From: Acrocarpospora corrugata
GTDB lineage: Bacteria; Actinomycetota; Actinomycetes; Streptosporangiales; Streptosporangiaceae
Length of the DNA stretch: 64,000 bases
Direction: 5' to 3'
Assembly: GCF_009687845.1 (NCBI RefSeq)
Contig: NZ_BLAD01000050.1
Span: 1 to 64,000, forward strand
Positions within the stretch are counted from its first letter, which is position 1, and each line of letters opens with the position of its first letter. Shown here piece by piece: positions 16,641-25,150 of this stretch. The notes under the pieces are model-generated. The model saw nothing but the letters and a program-made list of their open reading frames with translations. It made no database searches and was not told the DNA's origin. The position numbers were made by a program, and so were the translations under genes.

Positions 16641-18095
16641 ATGAGCGCAACCGCCGCCCACGAGCCCGGCCGGCCAGTCGTCCTCCGCGACGGCATGGTC
16701 CTGACCATGGACGACCACCACACCGTGCACCGGGCGGCCGACGTGCTGATCGTCGGCGAACGGATCGAGGCCGTCGGGCCCGCCCTGGCGGTGCCGGACG
16801 GGACGCTGGAGATCGACGCGTCCGGCGGCATCGTGATGCCCGGCATGGTCGACACCCACCGCCACCTCTGGCAGACCGCGATGCGCGGCTACGGCGCGGA
16901 CTGGACCCTCACCCAGTACTTCGTCTGGTACTACCTCGAATCGGGCAAGCGTTTCCGCCCCGAGGACGTGTACGCAGGAAACCTGCTCGGCGCGATCGAG
17001 GCCCTCGACGCCGGCGTGACCACCACCGTCGACTGGTCGCACGGCCTGCAGACCGTCGACCACGCGGACGCGGCCGTGGACGCGCTCGAAGCGATCCCCG
17101 GACGTTTCGTACTGGGTTACGGCAACATCCAGCAGGGTCCGTGGGAGTGGGCGACCTCGCCGGAATTCCGGGACTTCGTCGCCCGGCGGATCCACGGCCG
17201 GGGCGACATGCTCGGCTTCCAGATGGCCTTCGACGTGACCGGTGACCCGGCGTTTCCCGAGCGTGCCGCGTTCGAGGTCGCCCGTGAGCTGGGCGCGCCG
17301 GTGACCACCCACGCGGGGGTCTGGGGGGCGACCAACGACGACGGCATCCGGCTCATGCACGAGAACGGCTTCATGACACCGCAGTCGGTGTACGTGCACG
17401 CGGCCACGCTGACGCCCGATTCGTACCAGCGGATCGCGGCGACCGGCGGTTCGGTCTCGGTCTCCACCGAGAGCGAGCAGAGCGCCGGGCAGGGCTACCC
17501 GCCCACGTGGCAGCTGCGGCGGCACGGCATTCCGGTGTCGCTGTCGATGGACACCAGCGTGTGGTGGAGCGGGGATCTGTTCTCCGCGATGCGGTCCACG
17601 CTCGGGGCCGACCGGTCCCGGGAGCACATGGACGCGCACGGGCGCAATGAGACGATCACCCACTGCCACCTGCGGGCCGAGCAGGTCGTGGACTGGGCGA
17701 CCCGGGGCGGGAGCCGTACCCTCGGGCTGGACTCGGCGGTGGGGAGCCTGGAGGCGGGCAAGAAGGCCGACGTGGTTCTGCTCAAGAACGACGCGTCGCC
17801 GGTGATGTTCCCGATCCTCAATCCGTACGGGCATGTGGCGTTCCAGGCGCAGCGCGGGGACGTGCACACCGTGCTGGTCAACGGGCGGATCGTGAAGAGC
17901 GAGAACCGGCTGGTCGGGATCGACCTGGCCGCCGCGCGGCGGGCCGTCGAGGGCACGGTCGACTACCTGCGGGAGCAGCTCGGCGAGGAGTCCTGGGCAG
18001 CCGGGATGAACCCGGACATCCCGGCGACCAAGATCCAGGACAACCCGTACACGTACACCGAATGGGACGCACGCGGCGCGCAGTGGAAGGAGTAA
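16641..18095 (+). CDS. ATZ/TRZ-type amidohydrolase
   Basis: 484 residues from the ATG at 16641 (GGGAGG upstream). Metal-dependent amidohydrolase superfamily: composite beta-sandwich, then a TIM barrel with MVDTHRHLWQT (HxH), VTTHAGVWG, YVHAATLT and SLSMDTSVWW (catalytic Asp), closing with SLEAGKKADVVLL. Best known relatives hydrolyse ring amino or chloro groups (TrzN/AtzA, cytosine, guanine or 8-oxoguanine deaminases). Divergent from the IclR gene and sharing an operator-like site with the CoA-transferase/LigAB operon, so it probably acts in the same pathway, perhaps deaminating a heterocyclic or amino-aromatic substrate. Confidence 0.88.
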   Translation: MSATAAHEPGRPVVLRDGMVLTMDDHHTVHRAADVLIVGERIEAVGPALAVPDGTLEIDASGGIVMPGMVDTHRHLWQTAMRGYGADWTLTQYFVWYYLESGKRFRPEDVYAGNLLGAIEALDAGVTTTVDWSHGLQTVDHADAAVDALEAIPGRFVLGYGNIQQGPWEWATSPEFRDFVARRIHGRGDMLGFQMAFDVTGDPAFPERAAFEVARELGAPVTTHAGVWGATNDDGIRLMHENGFMTPQSVYVHAATLTPDSYQRIAATGGSVSVSTESEQSAGQGYPPTWQLRRHGIPVSLSMDTSVWWSGDLFSAMRSTLGADRSREHMDAHGRNETITHCHLRAEQVVDWATRGGSRTLGLDSAVGSLEAGKKADVVLLKNDASPVMFPILNPYGHVAFQAQRGDVHTVLVNGRIVKSENRLVGIDLAAARRAVEGTVDYLREQLGEESWAAGMNPDIPATKIQDNPYTYTEWDARGAQWKE

Positions 18096-18106
18096 CTTCT
18101 CCCGTT

Positions 18107-18128
18107 AGAGGCCCCTTCGGGGGCCTCT
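18107..18128 (+). terminator. Intrinsic terminator
   Basis: A 9-bp perfect stem AGAGGCCCC/GGGGCCTCT with a TTCG tetraloop followed by TTTGCGTT, 12 bp after the amidohydrolase stop. Confidence 0.85.
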
Positions 18129-18202
18129 TTGCGTTCTAGGGTCAACCTGAGGTGAGGCTCGGGGAGTGTCAGGGGTGGCATTCACGGGCGAAAGGACACC
18201 GG

Positions 18203-18715
18203 GTGGACGCGGATTTCGTGGACTTCGTGCGACGGCGGGGAGATCACCATCTGAGGACGGCGGTCCTGCTCACCGGGGACTGGCACGCGGCCGAGGATCT
18301 GGTGCAGTCCAGCCTGGCCAAGCTGTACGGCGTGTGGCACCGGCTGGACACCGGCAGCGAACCGGACGCCTACCTGCGCCGGATCATGGTCAACACGCAA
18401 CGATCCTGGTGGCGGGCGCGCTGGCGGCGCGAGATCCCGCGGGCGGAACTGCCTGATCTCCCTGTTTCTGGTGACCTGGGGGAGGCACGGGCGGTCGCCG
18501 AGGACGTGCGGAACGCGCTGGCGAAGATACCGGCCAGGCAGCGTACGGCGTTGGTGCTGCGGTATTTCGTCGATCTGTCCGAGGCGGAGGCCGCCGAGCT
18601 CATGGGGTGTTCTGTGGGCAGCGTCAAGACGCACACGCATCGGGGGCTTCGGGCCATGCGGCAGCTGATGCTGCTGGTCAACCGTACCGAGGAGGAAGGG
18701 AGTGTGAGCCGGTGA
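18203..18715 (+). CDS. ECF sigma factor, SigE family
   Basis: 170 residues from GTG 18203 (AAAGGA upstream). Region 2: LLTGDWHAAEDLVQSSLAKLY, read as the DLVQ motif around residues 28-45; region 4: ARQRTALVLRYFVDLSEAEA and GCSVGSVKTHTHRGLRAM as the recognition helix. It is the short actinobacterial SigE-type extracytoplasmic-function sigma. The gene downstream encodes a single-pass membrane protein, the usual anti-sigma position. Confidence 0.93.
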   Translation: MDADFVDFVRRRGDHHLRTAVLLTGDWHAAEDLVQSSLAKLYGVWHRLDTGSEPDAYLRRIMVNTQRSWWRARWRREIPRAELPDLPVSGDLGEARAVAEDVRNALAKIPARQRTALVLRYFVDLSEAEAAELMGCSVGSVKTHTHRGLRAMRQLMLLVNRTEEEGSVSR

Positions 18716-18738
18716 GACACCGAGACGAGGAGCCGTTC

Positions 18739-19584
18739 ATGGACGAGCGAGAATTCCGCGCACTACTCATCAAGGCCACCGACGACCGGCCGCCGGGCCT
18801 CGACCCGATGCCGGTGATCAGGCGCAAGCCGGCCCGGGTCCTGATCCCCGCCCTCACCACGCTGGCCGTGGCCGCCGCGGTGAGCCTGATCGTGCTGGTC
18901 TTCCCCGGCGGCCAGCCCTCCGCGCAGGCCCAGGTGATCGCCGCCATCGAGAACACCGGCCAGGAGAGCTACCGCATTCACACCACCTCGGGCGCCAAGA
19001 CCTTCGAGGGCGCCTTCGACCCCGCTCAGCACGTGGGCGTCATCACCAGAAACGACGGCGCAGAAACCCGGTTCATCGGCGACCTGGTGTACATCAAGCC
19101 GGAAAACACCGACCAGTGGACAGTCGCGCCACGCGACCAAGCGATCATGGAGGACGCGCCGGCAGCCATCGCGCTGGTCAAACTCGCCCCCCTCGACCCC
19201 CAGGAAGCCCTGCAAGAACTCCGCTCCGCCACCGACGTCCACGAAAGCGGCCCCGCCACCGGCACCGGCTGGACCGGCCAGCGCTACACCCTCTCCCTCG
19301 CGGACGCGGGCAACCTCCACCCTGCAAAGATCGGCGGCGAATCCATGGCCGCCTCCGGCCTCGTCGACGTGGACGACCAGGGCCGCGTCCGCCACCTGGA
19401 AGTCACCTTCACCGACAACGGCCAAACCAACATCCTGGACATCAGCGACTTCGGCACCCCGGTAACAGTCACCGCACCCCCCGCCGACCAGACCGAACCG
19501 GCCAATCCCAACACCGAAAAGCCGATCAGCAAGGACGGACTCACCCGCAAGCCGATCGGCGAAGCCGACAAGCCAACCAAGTAG
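18739..19584 (+). CDS. Single-pass membrane protein paired with the sigma factor
   Basis: 281 residues from the ATG at 18739 (GAGGAG at ideal distance; a GTG at 18712 overlaps the sigma stop but is a weaker choice). About 30 cytoplasmic residues (MDEREFRALLIKATDDRPPG) precede one transmembrane helix (VLIPALTTLAVAAAVSLIVL). An extracytoplasmic beta-rich domain follows, similar to CU044_5270-type proteins. No zinc ZAS motif is visible, so anti-sigma function is inferred only from position. Proline/threonine-rich tail. Confidence 0.8.
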   Translation: MDEREFRALLIKATDDRPPGLDPMPVIRRKPARVLIPALTTLAVAAAVSLIVLVFPGGQPSAQAQVIAAIENTGQESYRIHTTSGAKTFEGAFDPAQHVGVITRNDGAETRFIGDLVYIKPENTDQWTVAPRDQAIMEDAPAAIALVKLAPLDPQEALQELRSATDVHESGPATGTGWTGQRYTLSLADAGNLHPAKIGGESMAASGLVDVDDQGRVRHLEVTFTDNGQTNILDISDFGTPVTVTAPPADQTEPANPNTEKPISKDGLTRKPIGEADKPTK

Positions 19585-19601
19585 CCCTGACAAATCCCCT
19601 C

Positions 19602-19623
19602 AGAGGCCCCTTCGGGGGCCTCT
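19602..19623 (+). terminator. Hairpin terminator
   Basis: The same AGAGGCCCC-TTCG-GGGGCCTCT hairpin as at 18107-18128, here 18 bp after the membrane protein stop and followed by CCGCTTTCC rather than a clear T-run. Confidence 0.75.
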
Positions 19624-19718
19624 CCGCTTTCCCAGGCCGCCGGTATATTCGAACTAACGTTTCATTTTCTTGGAGGCGGGGTGTGGAGTGCGGAGGGATG
19701 GACTCGTATTCTGGTCTC

Positions 19719-20627
19719 ATGACAGCGACCAGCTCTGAGGAACGCGCAGCGCTCATCGCGCTGCTGCGCGCCCAGACGAAGGGCGCGAGCTGGCGGAGAT
19801 CACGGCCAAGGTTCTGGAGACGGGCAGTGCGGTCCAGGTGTGGGAGCGGCATGAGCCGGCGGCGCTGATCGATCCCCCTGGTCGGCCGGATCCTCTGCTG
19901 TCATCCGCCGAAGAGATCGAACGCTGGACCGCGGAGGGAAACGCGTTCCTGACGGTGCTCGACCCTGCTTACCCAGAGCGGCTGCGGGGGGTTCATCAGG
20001 CGCCGCCCGTTCTGTTCTACCGGGGATCCCTGAGCCCAGGCGACGTCGGAGTCTCGGTTGTCGGCTCCCGCCGCTTCCAGCCAAGGCCTCAAGATTGCCA
20101 CTAACGTCGCTCGCGAACTCGCCGCTCGTTCGGTGACCGTCGTCTCGGGTCTGGCCCTCGGTATCGATGCCGCCGCGCACCGCTCCGCCCTGGACGCCGG
20201 TGGACGCACCGTCGCCGTCATAGCCACCGGCATCAACAAGAGGTATCCGGCGGCGAACCATGCCCGCCACGAGGAAATCTCCGAGAAGGGCTTGCTCCTG
20301 TCGCAGTTCTGGCCGGACGCACCGCCACAGAAGCACACCTTCCTGATGCGAAACGCCACGATGTCTGGGTACGGCATTGCCACCGTGGTCGTGGAGGCCG
20401 GGGAGACAAGCGGGGCCCGAGCCCAGGCCAGGATGGCCGTGGAACATGGCCGGCCGGTGATCCTGACCGATCTCGTCGTAACCGGCAACCAGTGGGCCAA
20501 GGCGCTCGTCGGGCGTCCAGACGTCCATGTGGCTACGGGTATAGACGAGGTCATGGCTGTGGTGGACAACCTCGTCCAGACTGATCGGGTCGCCGGCGGC
20601 ACCTTGCAGAAGCTGGTTATGGCTTGA
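19719..20627 (+). pseudogene. dprA-like gene with two frameshifts
   Basis: The protein can be read only by joining three frames. MTATSSEERAALIALLRAQ starts at 19719. A one-base loss near 19787 is needed to enter ELAEITAKVLETGSAVQVW, which runs to VGVSVVGSRR. A second shift near 20070 (two bases missing from SRRAS) gives the DprA/SMF Rossmann core: SSQGLKIATNVARELA, TVVSGLALGIDAAAH, HTFLMRNATMSGYGIATVVV. It stops at 20627. Intact relatives bind single-stranded DNA and load RecA. Sequencing error is possible but the neighbour is also disrupted, so true decay is likelier. Confidence 0.8.
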
Positions 20628-20719
20628 CCCCATGGAGCCGCGAGGACCTCGACCAAGTCGCGGCGGCACTGGTGACATAGGCAGGTGGCTACCTGCGCAA
20701 TCCCATCCGCAGAGTCGGT

Positions 20720-21330
20720 GTGACTTGTGCCGTTTGCGCCACTCCTAGCGATGGCAACGTCTTCTGCGACCCGTGCGGGTATCACAGCAGAACTCCCGGT
20801 GTCGCCGACCTCGTCTGTGCCCTCACTTACGCCATACGGGATACCCAGTCTGGCTACCTGATGCGCCAGTACAAAGTTCAGTCCCGTCTGGATCAGCATT
20901 ACGCGGTCATGATCGCGCTTCTGGAGCTGGGCAGTTCCCTCCACTCTGGCTGCGCCGAACGAATCGTCGGATTCCCGTTCACGCCCTGGTCCTCTGTACC
21001 GTTGTACCGTCGCTCCCGGCCAAACCGGGTGAACACCCGTTCCTGAAGATCGCCTCGCGGGCCGCGCGTGGCGTTGAAGTCCCGCTGGTCGCCGCCCCGT
21101 TAATCGCCGCGCCGCAGGCGCCGTACCCGCGAACGCTCAACGTCGATCATTTTCGCGCGTCCGCTGCCCTCCCGCCCGGCTCGCACGTTCTCCTCATGGA
21201 TGACACCTGGGCGCAGGGTGGCCACGCCCAGTCCGCCGCCCTCGCGCTTCGAAGAGCCGGGGCGGCCAAGGTGTCCATCATGGTTGCCGCGCGTTGGATC
21301 AATCCCAGCTACGGCAGCAACAGAAGGGGA
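20720..21330 (+). pseudogene. Decayed phosphoribosyltransferase (ComF-like)
   Basis: First part: TCAVCATPSDGNVFCDPCG, a zinc-ribbon-like CxxC...CxxC start, then MRQYKVQSRLDQHYAVMIAL. The frame changes near 20990, after which VVPSLPAKPGEHPFLKIAS and HVLLMDDTWAQGGHAQSAAL (the PRPP-binding loop DDTWAQGG) appear in another frame. The end after ARWINPSYGSN no longer resembles the family and the gene fades into the next, opposite-strand gene. Probably once an operon partner of the dprA-like gene. Confidence 0.7.
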
Positions 21331-21540
21331 TCACGAGCTGACCAGCGTGTAGCCCGCTTCTTCGACGGCTCGGCGGATGTCGGCTATGTCGAGAAGGTGG
21401 TCGCTGGTCACGGTGACCGTGTCGGTGGGGAGGTCTATCGATACGGCCGTAACGCCCGGGAGTTGGGCGAGTTCTTCGGTGATCCAGGTTACGCAGTTGG
21501 CGCAGACCATTCCGGCGACCACGTAGGAGGCGCTTGTCAT
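21331..21540 (-). CDS. Heavy-metal-associated domain protein (CopZ-like)
   Basis: 69 residues, a single ferredoxin-like HMA domain. The metal-binding motif GMVCANCV lies near residue 10 (MxCxxC with V in place of T), followed by LPGVTAVSIDLPTDTVTV. Probable copper chaperone. The ATG at 21540 overlaps the NTF2-like gene stop by 4 nt. No copper ATPase is present in the window. Confidence 0.88.
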   Translation of the reverse strand: MTSASYVVAGMVCANCVTWITEELAQLPGVTAVSIDLPTDTVTVTSDHLLDIADIRRAVEEAGYTLVSS

Positions 21541-21929
21541 GATTCGGGGAGGGTTCGGGTGAGCTGGGTGGTACGGCGTAGCCTGCCGTCCTCGGTTAGT
21601 TGGCCGAAGAGGTGGATGTCGGTGGAGAGGTGTCTGCCCTTGCGGAATTCGGCGTGCATGGTCAGGCGGGCGGCGATCCGGTCGCCGCTCAGGATCGCTT
21701 CGTGGATCTCGTATCGGCAGCCGATCAGATTCGTCCGGGCGGGGCGGAGGTGGGCGACGAACTTGGCGCGGTCGAGTGTGGCGCCGTCGCTGATCTGCAC
21801 GATGTCGGGGGTGAAGTAGCGGTCGACGGTCGTTTCGGGGTCGGTGTCGGCGCGGACGATCTCTTCGGTGAACGAGGTGAAGAAGTCGAGCAGGAATCGT
21901 TCGGGCGTGCTGCCTGGGAGAAGATCCAT
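21537..21929 (-). CDS. NTF2-like (SnoaL-type) protein
   Basis: 130 residues of the nuclear-transport-factor-2-like fold: an N-terminal helix LLDFFTSFTEEIVRADTDPE, then YFTPDIVQISDGATLDRAKF and a C-terminal sheet. Either a small enzyme or a ligand-binding protein. The ATG at 21929 follows GGAAG. Divergent from a TetR gene across a TetR-like palindrome, and coupled to the CopZ-like gene. Confidence 0.82.
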   Translation of the reverse strand: MDLLPGSTPERFLLDFFTSFTEEIVRADTDPETTVDRYFTPDIVQISDGATLDRAKFVAHLRPARTNLIGCRYEIHEAILSGDRIAARLTMHAEFRKGRHLSTDIHLFGQLTEDGRLRRTTQLTRTLPES

Positions 21930-21952
21930 GTCACTTCCAATCGTCAGTAACT

Positions 21953-21968
21953 CTTACATGTATGTAAG
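21953..21968. promoter_or_regulatory. CTTACA-N4-TGTAAG palindrome, putative TetR operator
   Basis: A perfect 6+4+6 inverted repeat, 24 bp from the NTF2-like start and 30 bp from the TetR start. Position between divergent genes fits repression of both by the TetR protein. Confidence 0.65.
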
Positions 21969-21997
21969 ATATCCGCATCGCGTAAGATTTGACAACG

Positions 21998-22615
21998 ATG
22001 CAAGAGATAAGTCCTAGGCGTCGTCGTGCCGACGCCGAGCGCAGCGTGGCGGCCATCCTGCAGGCCGCGATCCGGGTCTTCGGTGAACGCCCGGACGCCA
22101 GCCTGGAGAACGTCGCCGCCGTCGCCGGAGTGACCCGCCAGACCGTCTACGCGCACTTCCCCACGCGCGAGAAACTCCTGGACGCAGTGATCGACCTGGT
22201 CACCAAGGAGATCCTCGCGGCTCTGGACGAGGCCGCCCTGGACGAAGGCCCGGCCCCGGCCGCGCTGCTGCGCCTTCTCGACACCTCATGGCGACTCCTG
22301 GAGAACTACCCCGTCCTCATGCACGCCGGATCGGCCACGCCCCAGGACGAGGTCGACCGCCACGAACCGATCAGCGACCGCCTGTACCGGCTGATCCGCC
22401 GAGGCCAGGAAGCCGGAGAATTCGACCGCGACCTCGCACCCACCTGGCTCGTGGCCGCCTTCATCGGCATCGGCCACGCCGCGGGCGCCGAGGTCGCTTC
22501 GGGCCGCATGTCCCACGCGGAGGCCCTGACCGCACTCCGCGTAAGCATCCTTCGGCTCTTCGGCGCGGAGCCGGTACGGCAGAGCCGCAAGGATTCTGAT
22601 CCGCGCTCCGCGTGA
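21998..22615 (+). CDS. TetR family transcriptional regulator
   Basis: 205 residues from the ATG at 21998; no ribosome site, so perhaps leaderless. N-terminal helix-turn-helix: SVAAILQAAIRVFGE, then LENVAAVAGVTRQTVYAHFP and TREKLLDAV. The C-terminal ligand domain has no recognised effector signature. It probably represses the divergent NTF2/CopZ-like operon. The last about 20 codons are part of a tandem repeat that continues past the stop. Confidence 0.92.
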   Translation: MQEISPRRRRADAERSVAAILQAAIRVFGERPDASLENVAAVAGVTRQTVYAHFPTREKLLDAVIDLVTKEILAALDEAALDEGPAPAALLRLLDTSWRLLENYPVLMHAGSATPQDEVDRHEPISDRLYRLIRRGQEAGEFDRDLAPTWLVAAFIGIGHAAGAEVASGRMSHAEALTALRVSILRLFGAEPVRQSRKDSDPRSA

Positions 22616-22690
22616 GCCTCCTTGGGCATTTGGCGCGGACCACAGGGATTCTGATCCGCGCGGTGCAGGACCTTCGCTTTTCTGGTGCGG
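22531..22690. repeat. Degenerate tandem repeat spanning the TetR gene end
   Basis: Unit A (about 22531-22601) begins CGCACTCCGCGTAAGC and ends GGATTCTGATC. Unit B (about 22602-22655) begins CGCGCTCCGCGTGAGC and ends GGGATTCTGATC. A third, weaker unit starts CGCGCGGTGCAGGACC. Unit A encodes the TetR C-terminus. Confidence 0.65.
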
Positions 22691-22758
22691 AGGGGCGTGG
22701 GGAACCCCACGGAGGTTGTGATCACGTTGGGGGATCGTTGGCCGCCGTGGGGTTCTGG

Positions 22759-24102
22759 TCAGGCTGAGGTGGCGGCTTTGGTGGGGGTGTGGCCTAGGTC
22801 TTCGGTGGGGGTTTGGAAGGTTTCGGGGGCGGTGGCTACGGCGATGGCGCTGATGGCGCACAGGATGGCGGTGAAGATGCCTACGCCGGGCCAGCCTTGG
22901 AGGCCGAGCCAGCCTTCGGGGGAGACGATGCCGGCGGCGGAGGCTACGGCGAAGCCGGCGACGGCGAAGCCGATTTGGGTGCCGATGGCCATGCCGGAGA
23001 GGCGGACGCGAGTGCTGAACATTTCGCCGTAGAGGGAGGGCCAGATGCCGTTGGAGGCGCTGTAGACGATGCCCAGGGTGGCCATGCCGACCAGGAAGAT
23101 GAGGGGGTAGTTGCCGGAGTTGATCGCGGCCAGGTAGGCGAAGATCATGATGGGGCTGCCGATGGCGCCGATCAGGAAGACTGGTTTGCGGCCGATTCGG
23201 TCGGAGAGTTTGGCCCATAGAGGGATGGCGATCAGGGCGACCGCGTTGGCGGCGCTGCTGACCCAGAGCATGGTGGCTCGGTCGAGGCCGATCTCGTCGC
23301 TGGTGGCGTAGCTGAGGGCCCAGACGGTGAAGATCGTGCTGACGGTGGCGATGAGGGCGGCGCAGACGACGCGGACCACGCTGGTCCAGTGGTCGCGGAA
23401 CAGCAGCGCGAGTGGCATCTTGGCGACGGTTCCGTCGGCCAGCGACTGGGTGAAGGCGGGGGTTTCCTCGACGCGGCGGCGGATGATGTATCCGGCGATG
23501 GCAACCACGACGCTCAGCCAGAACGGGACACGCCAACCCCAGCTGAGCATCTGGTCCTCGGGCATCGCGGCCACCGGGATGAAGACCAGCGTGGCCAGGA
23601 TCTGCCCGAACTGCGTTCCGTTCAGGGTGAAGCTCGTGTAGTAGCCGCGCTTGTCGGCGGGCGCGTGTTCCAGGGTCATCGAGTTGGCGCTGGCCTGCTC
23701 CCCCGCCGCCGACAGACCCTGGAGCACCCGCAGCAGCACCAGCAGAACGGGAGCTATGCCGCCGATCTGCTCCCGGGTCGGCAGGCAGCCGATGAGGAAG
23801 GTCGACACGCCCATCAGGATCAGCGTGAAGACCATGATCTTCTTGCGGCCGAAGCGGTCGCCGACGTGGCCGAGGACGAAGGCGCCCACCGGCCTGGCCG
23901 CGTACGCGACGCCGAAGGTGGCCAGTGATTGCAGGGTCGCGGTCGCGGGGTCGGAGGTGTCGAAGAACACCTTCGAGAAGATCAGGGCGGCGGCGCTGCC
24001 GTAGATGAAGAAGTCGTAGTACTCCAGTGCGCTACCGATCCAGGCGGCGACGGCCGCCTTGCGCGGCGTGCCTTGCTGGACGCCGGATGGATGATCAGTC
24101 AC
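22759..24102 (-). CDS. MHS-family MFS transporter, probable quinate/shikimate permease
   Basis: 447 residues from GTG 24102 (AGGGAG upstream; ATG 24132 lacks a ribosome site). Twelve hydrophobic segments; the MHS signature begins WIGSALEYYDFFIYGSAAAL, and the loop-2/3 motif GHVGDRFGRKKIMVFTL is present. Metabolite:proton symporters of this type (ShiA, KgtP, ProP) import organic acids. Divergent from shikimate dehydrogenase and the QsuB-type gene, so quinate or shikimate uptake is likely. Confidence 0.9.
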   Translation of the reverse strand: MTDHPSGVQQGTPRKAAVAAWIGSALEYYDFFIYGSAAALIFSKVFFDTSDPATATLQSLATFGVAYAARPVGAFVLGHVGDRFGRKKIMVFTLILMGVSTFLIGCLPTREQIGGIAPVLLVLLRVLQGLSAAGEQASANSMTLEHAPADKRGYYTSFTLNGTQFGQILATLVFIPVAAMPEDQMLSWGWRVPFWLSVVVAIAGYIIRRRVEETPAFTQSLADGTVAKMPLALLFRDHWTSVVRVVCAALIATVSTIFTVWALSYATSDEIGLDRATMLWVSSAANAVALIAIPLWAKLSDRIGRKPVFLIGAIGSPIMIFAYLAAINSGNYPLIFLVGMATLGIVYSASNGIWPSLYGEMFSTRVRLSGMAIGTQIGFAVAGFAVASAAGIVSPEGWLGLQGWPGVGIFTAILCAISAIAVATAPETFQTPTEDLGHTPTKAATSA

Positions 24103-24138
24103 GACTGCTCCCTGGGGGGTGTGATCCAGCATTGTTAC

Positions 24139-24288
24139 GAACCGGATAGTTCATTAACAGGTTCGATTCCTGCATGGTGCAGCGACCACCCTTCACTGTC
24201 AAGAGCTGAAATTTCCCTGTTGAACTGGTCTTATGAGGACTGTTGGGGTGATCGTGGCTGTGACGAGGTATAACTAACTCACCAGTTC
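24139..24288. promoter_or_regulatory. Paired TetR-like sites in quinate locus promoter
   Basis: GAACCGGATAGTTC (24139-24152, GAAC-N6-GTTC) and TAACTCACCAGTTC (24275-24288, AACT-N4-AGTT) share AAC-N6-AGTTC spacing and lie close to the transporter and the shikimate dehydrogenase starts respectively. They are probable binding sites for the TetR protein encoded at the end of the operon. Confidence 0.5.
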
Positions 24289-24306
24289 GTACAGAAGGAC
24301 GTGGCG

Positions 24307-25149
24307 ATGGCCTCCTATTTGATCGGGTTGATCGGCTCGGGCATCGGGCTGTCGCTCAGCCCGCTGCTGCACGAGCGTGAGGCGGACTGCCACGGGGTGC
24401 GTTACCTCTACCGGGTGATCGACATCGACGTGCTGGGGGTGGACGCGGAGGCGGCGGGGGACTTGGTGCGTACCGGGCGGCGGCTGGGGTTCGATGGGTT
24501 CAACATCACGCATCCGTGTAAGCAGACCGTGCTCACGGAGGTGGACGAGCTGGCCTCGGACGCGGCCACGCTGGGCGCGGTCAACACCATCCTTTTCGCC
24601 GGTGGGAGGACGATCGGGCACAACACGGACTGGACGGGGTTCGCGCGGGCGTTCACGCGGGGGTTGCCGGGCGCGCCGCTGCGGCGGGTCGTCCAGCTTG
24701 GCGCGGGGGGTGCGGGGGCGGCGGTGGCGTACGCGCTGGGCACGCTGGGCGCGGAGCACGTCAGCGTGATCGACGCCGAACCCGGCCGCGCCAGGGCGCT
24801 GGTGAAGCGCCTCGGCAACGCCCGGGTCGAAGCCGCCGACCCTTCCGAACTGCCCGATCTGGTACGGAATGCGGACGGACTCGTGCACGCGACCCCCACC
24901 GGAATGGCGCACTCCCCCGGCATGCCCCTCCCCGCCGGCCTGCTTCGTCCCGATCTGTGGGTGGCCGACATCGTCTACCGCCCGATGGTGACCGAACTAC
25001 TCCACGAAGCCGGGCGGCGCGGCTGCCGGACCCTGAACGGCGGCGGCATGGTCGTCTTCCAGGCCGCGGACGCCTTCCACCTGTTCACCGGCCTCGAACC
25101 GGACACCGAGCGCATGTTCGCCCACTTCACCGACCTGATCAGAGCTTGA
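24307..25149 (+). CDS. Shikimate/quinate dehydrogenase
   Basis: 280 residues from the ATG at 24307 (AGAAGGA upstream). Shikimate-binding motif SLSPLLHEREAD; catalytic lysine and aspartate region FNITHPCKQTVL; the AVNTILF strand; nucleotide-binding LGAGGAGAAVAYAL; and C-terminal LNGGGMVVFQAADAF. It interconverts shikimate or quinate with 3-dehydro forms using NAD(P). Context (transporter plus 3-dehydroshikimate dehydratase) points to catabolism rather than aromatic amino acid biosynthesis. Confidence 0.9.
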   Translation: MASYLIGLIGSGIGLSLSPLLHEREADCHGVRYLYRVIDIDVLGVDAEAAGDLVRTGRRLGFDGFNITHPCKQTVLTEVDELASDAATLGAVNTILFAGGRTIGHNTDWTGFARAFTRGLPGAPLRRVVQLGAGGAGAAVAYALGTLGAEHVSVIDAEPGRARALVKRLGNARVEAADPSELPDLVRNADGLVHATPTGMAHSPGMPLPAGLLRPDLWVADIVYRPMVTELLHEAGRRGCRTLNGGGMVVFQAADAFHLFTGLEPDTERMFAHFTDLIRA

Positions 25150-25150
25150 G

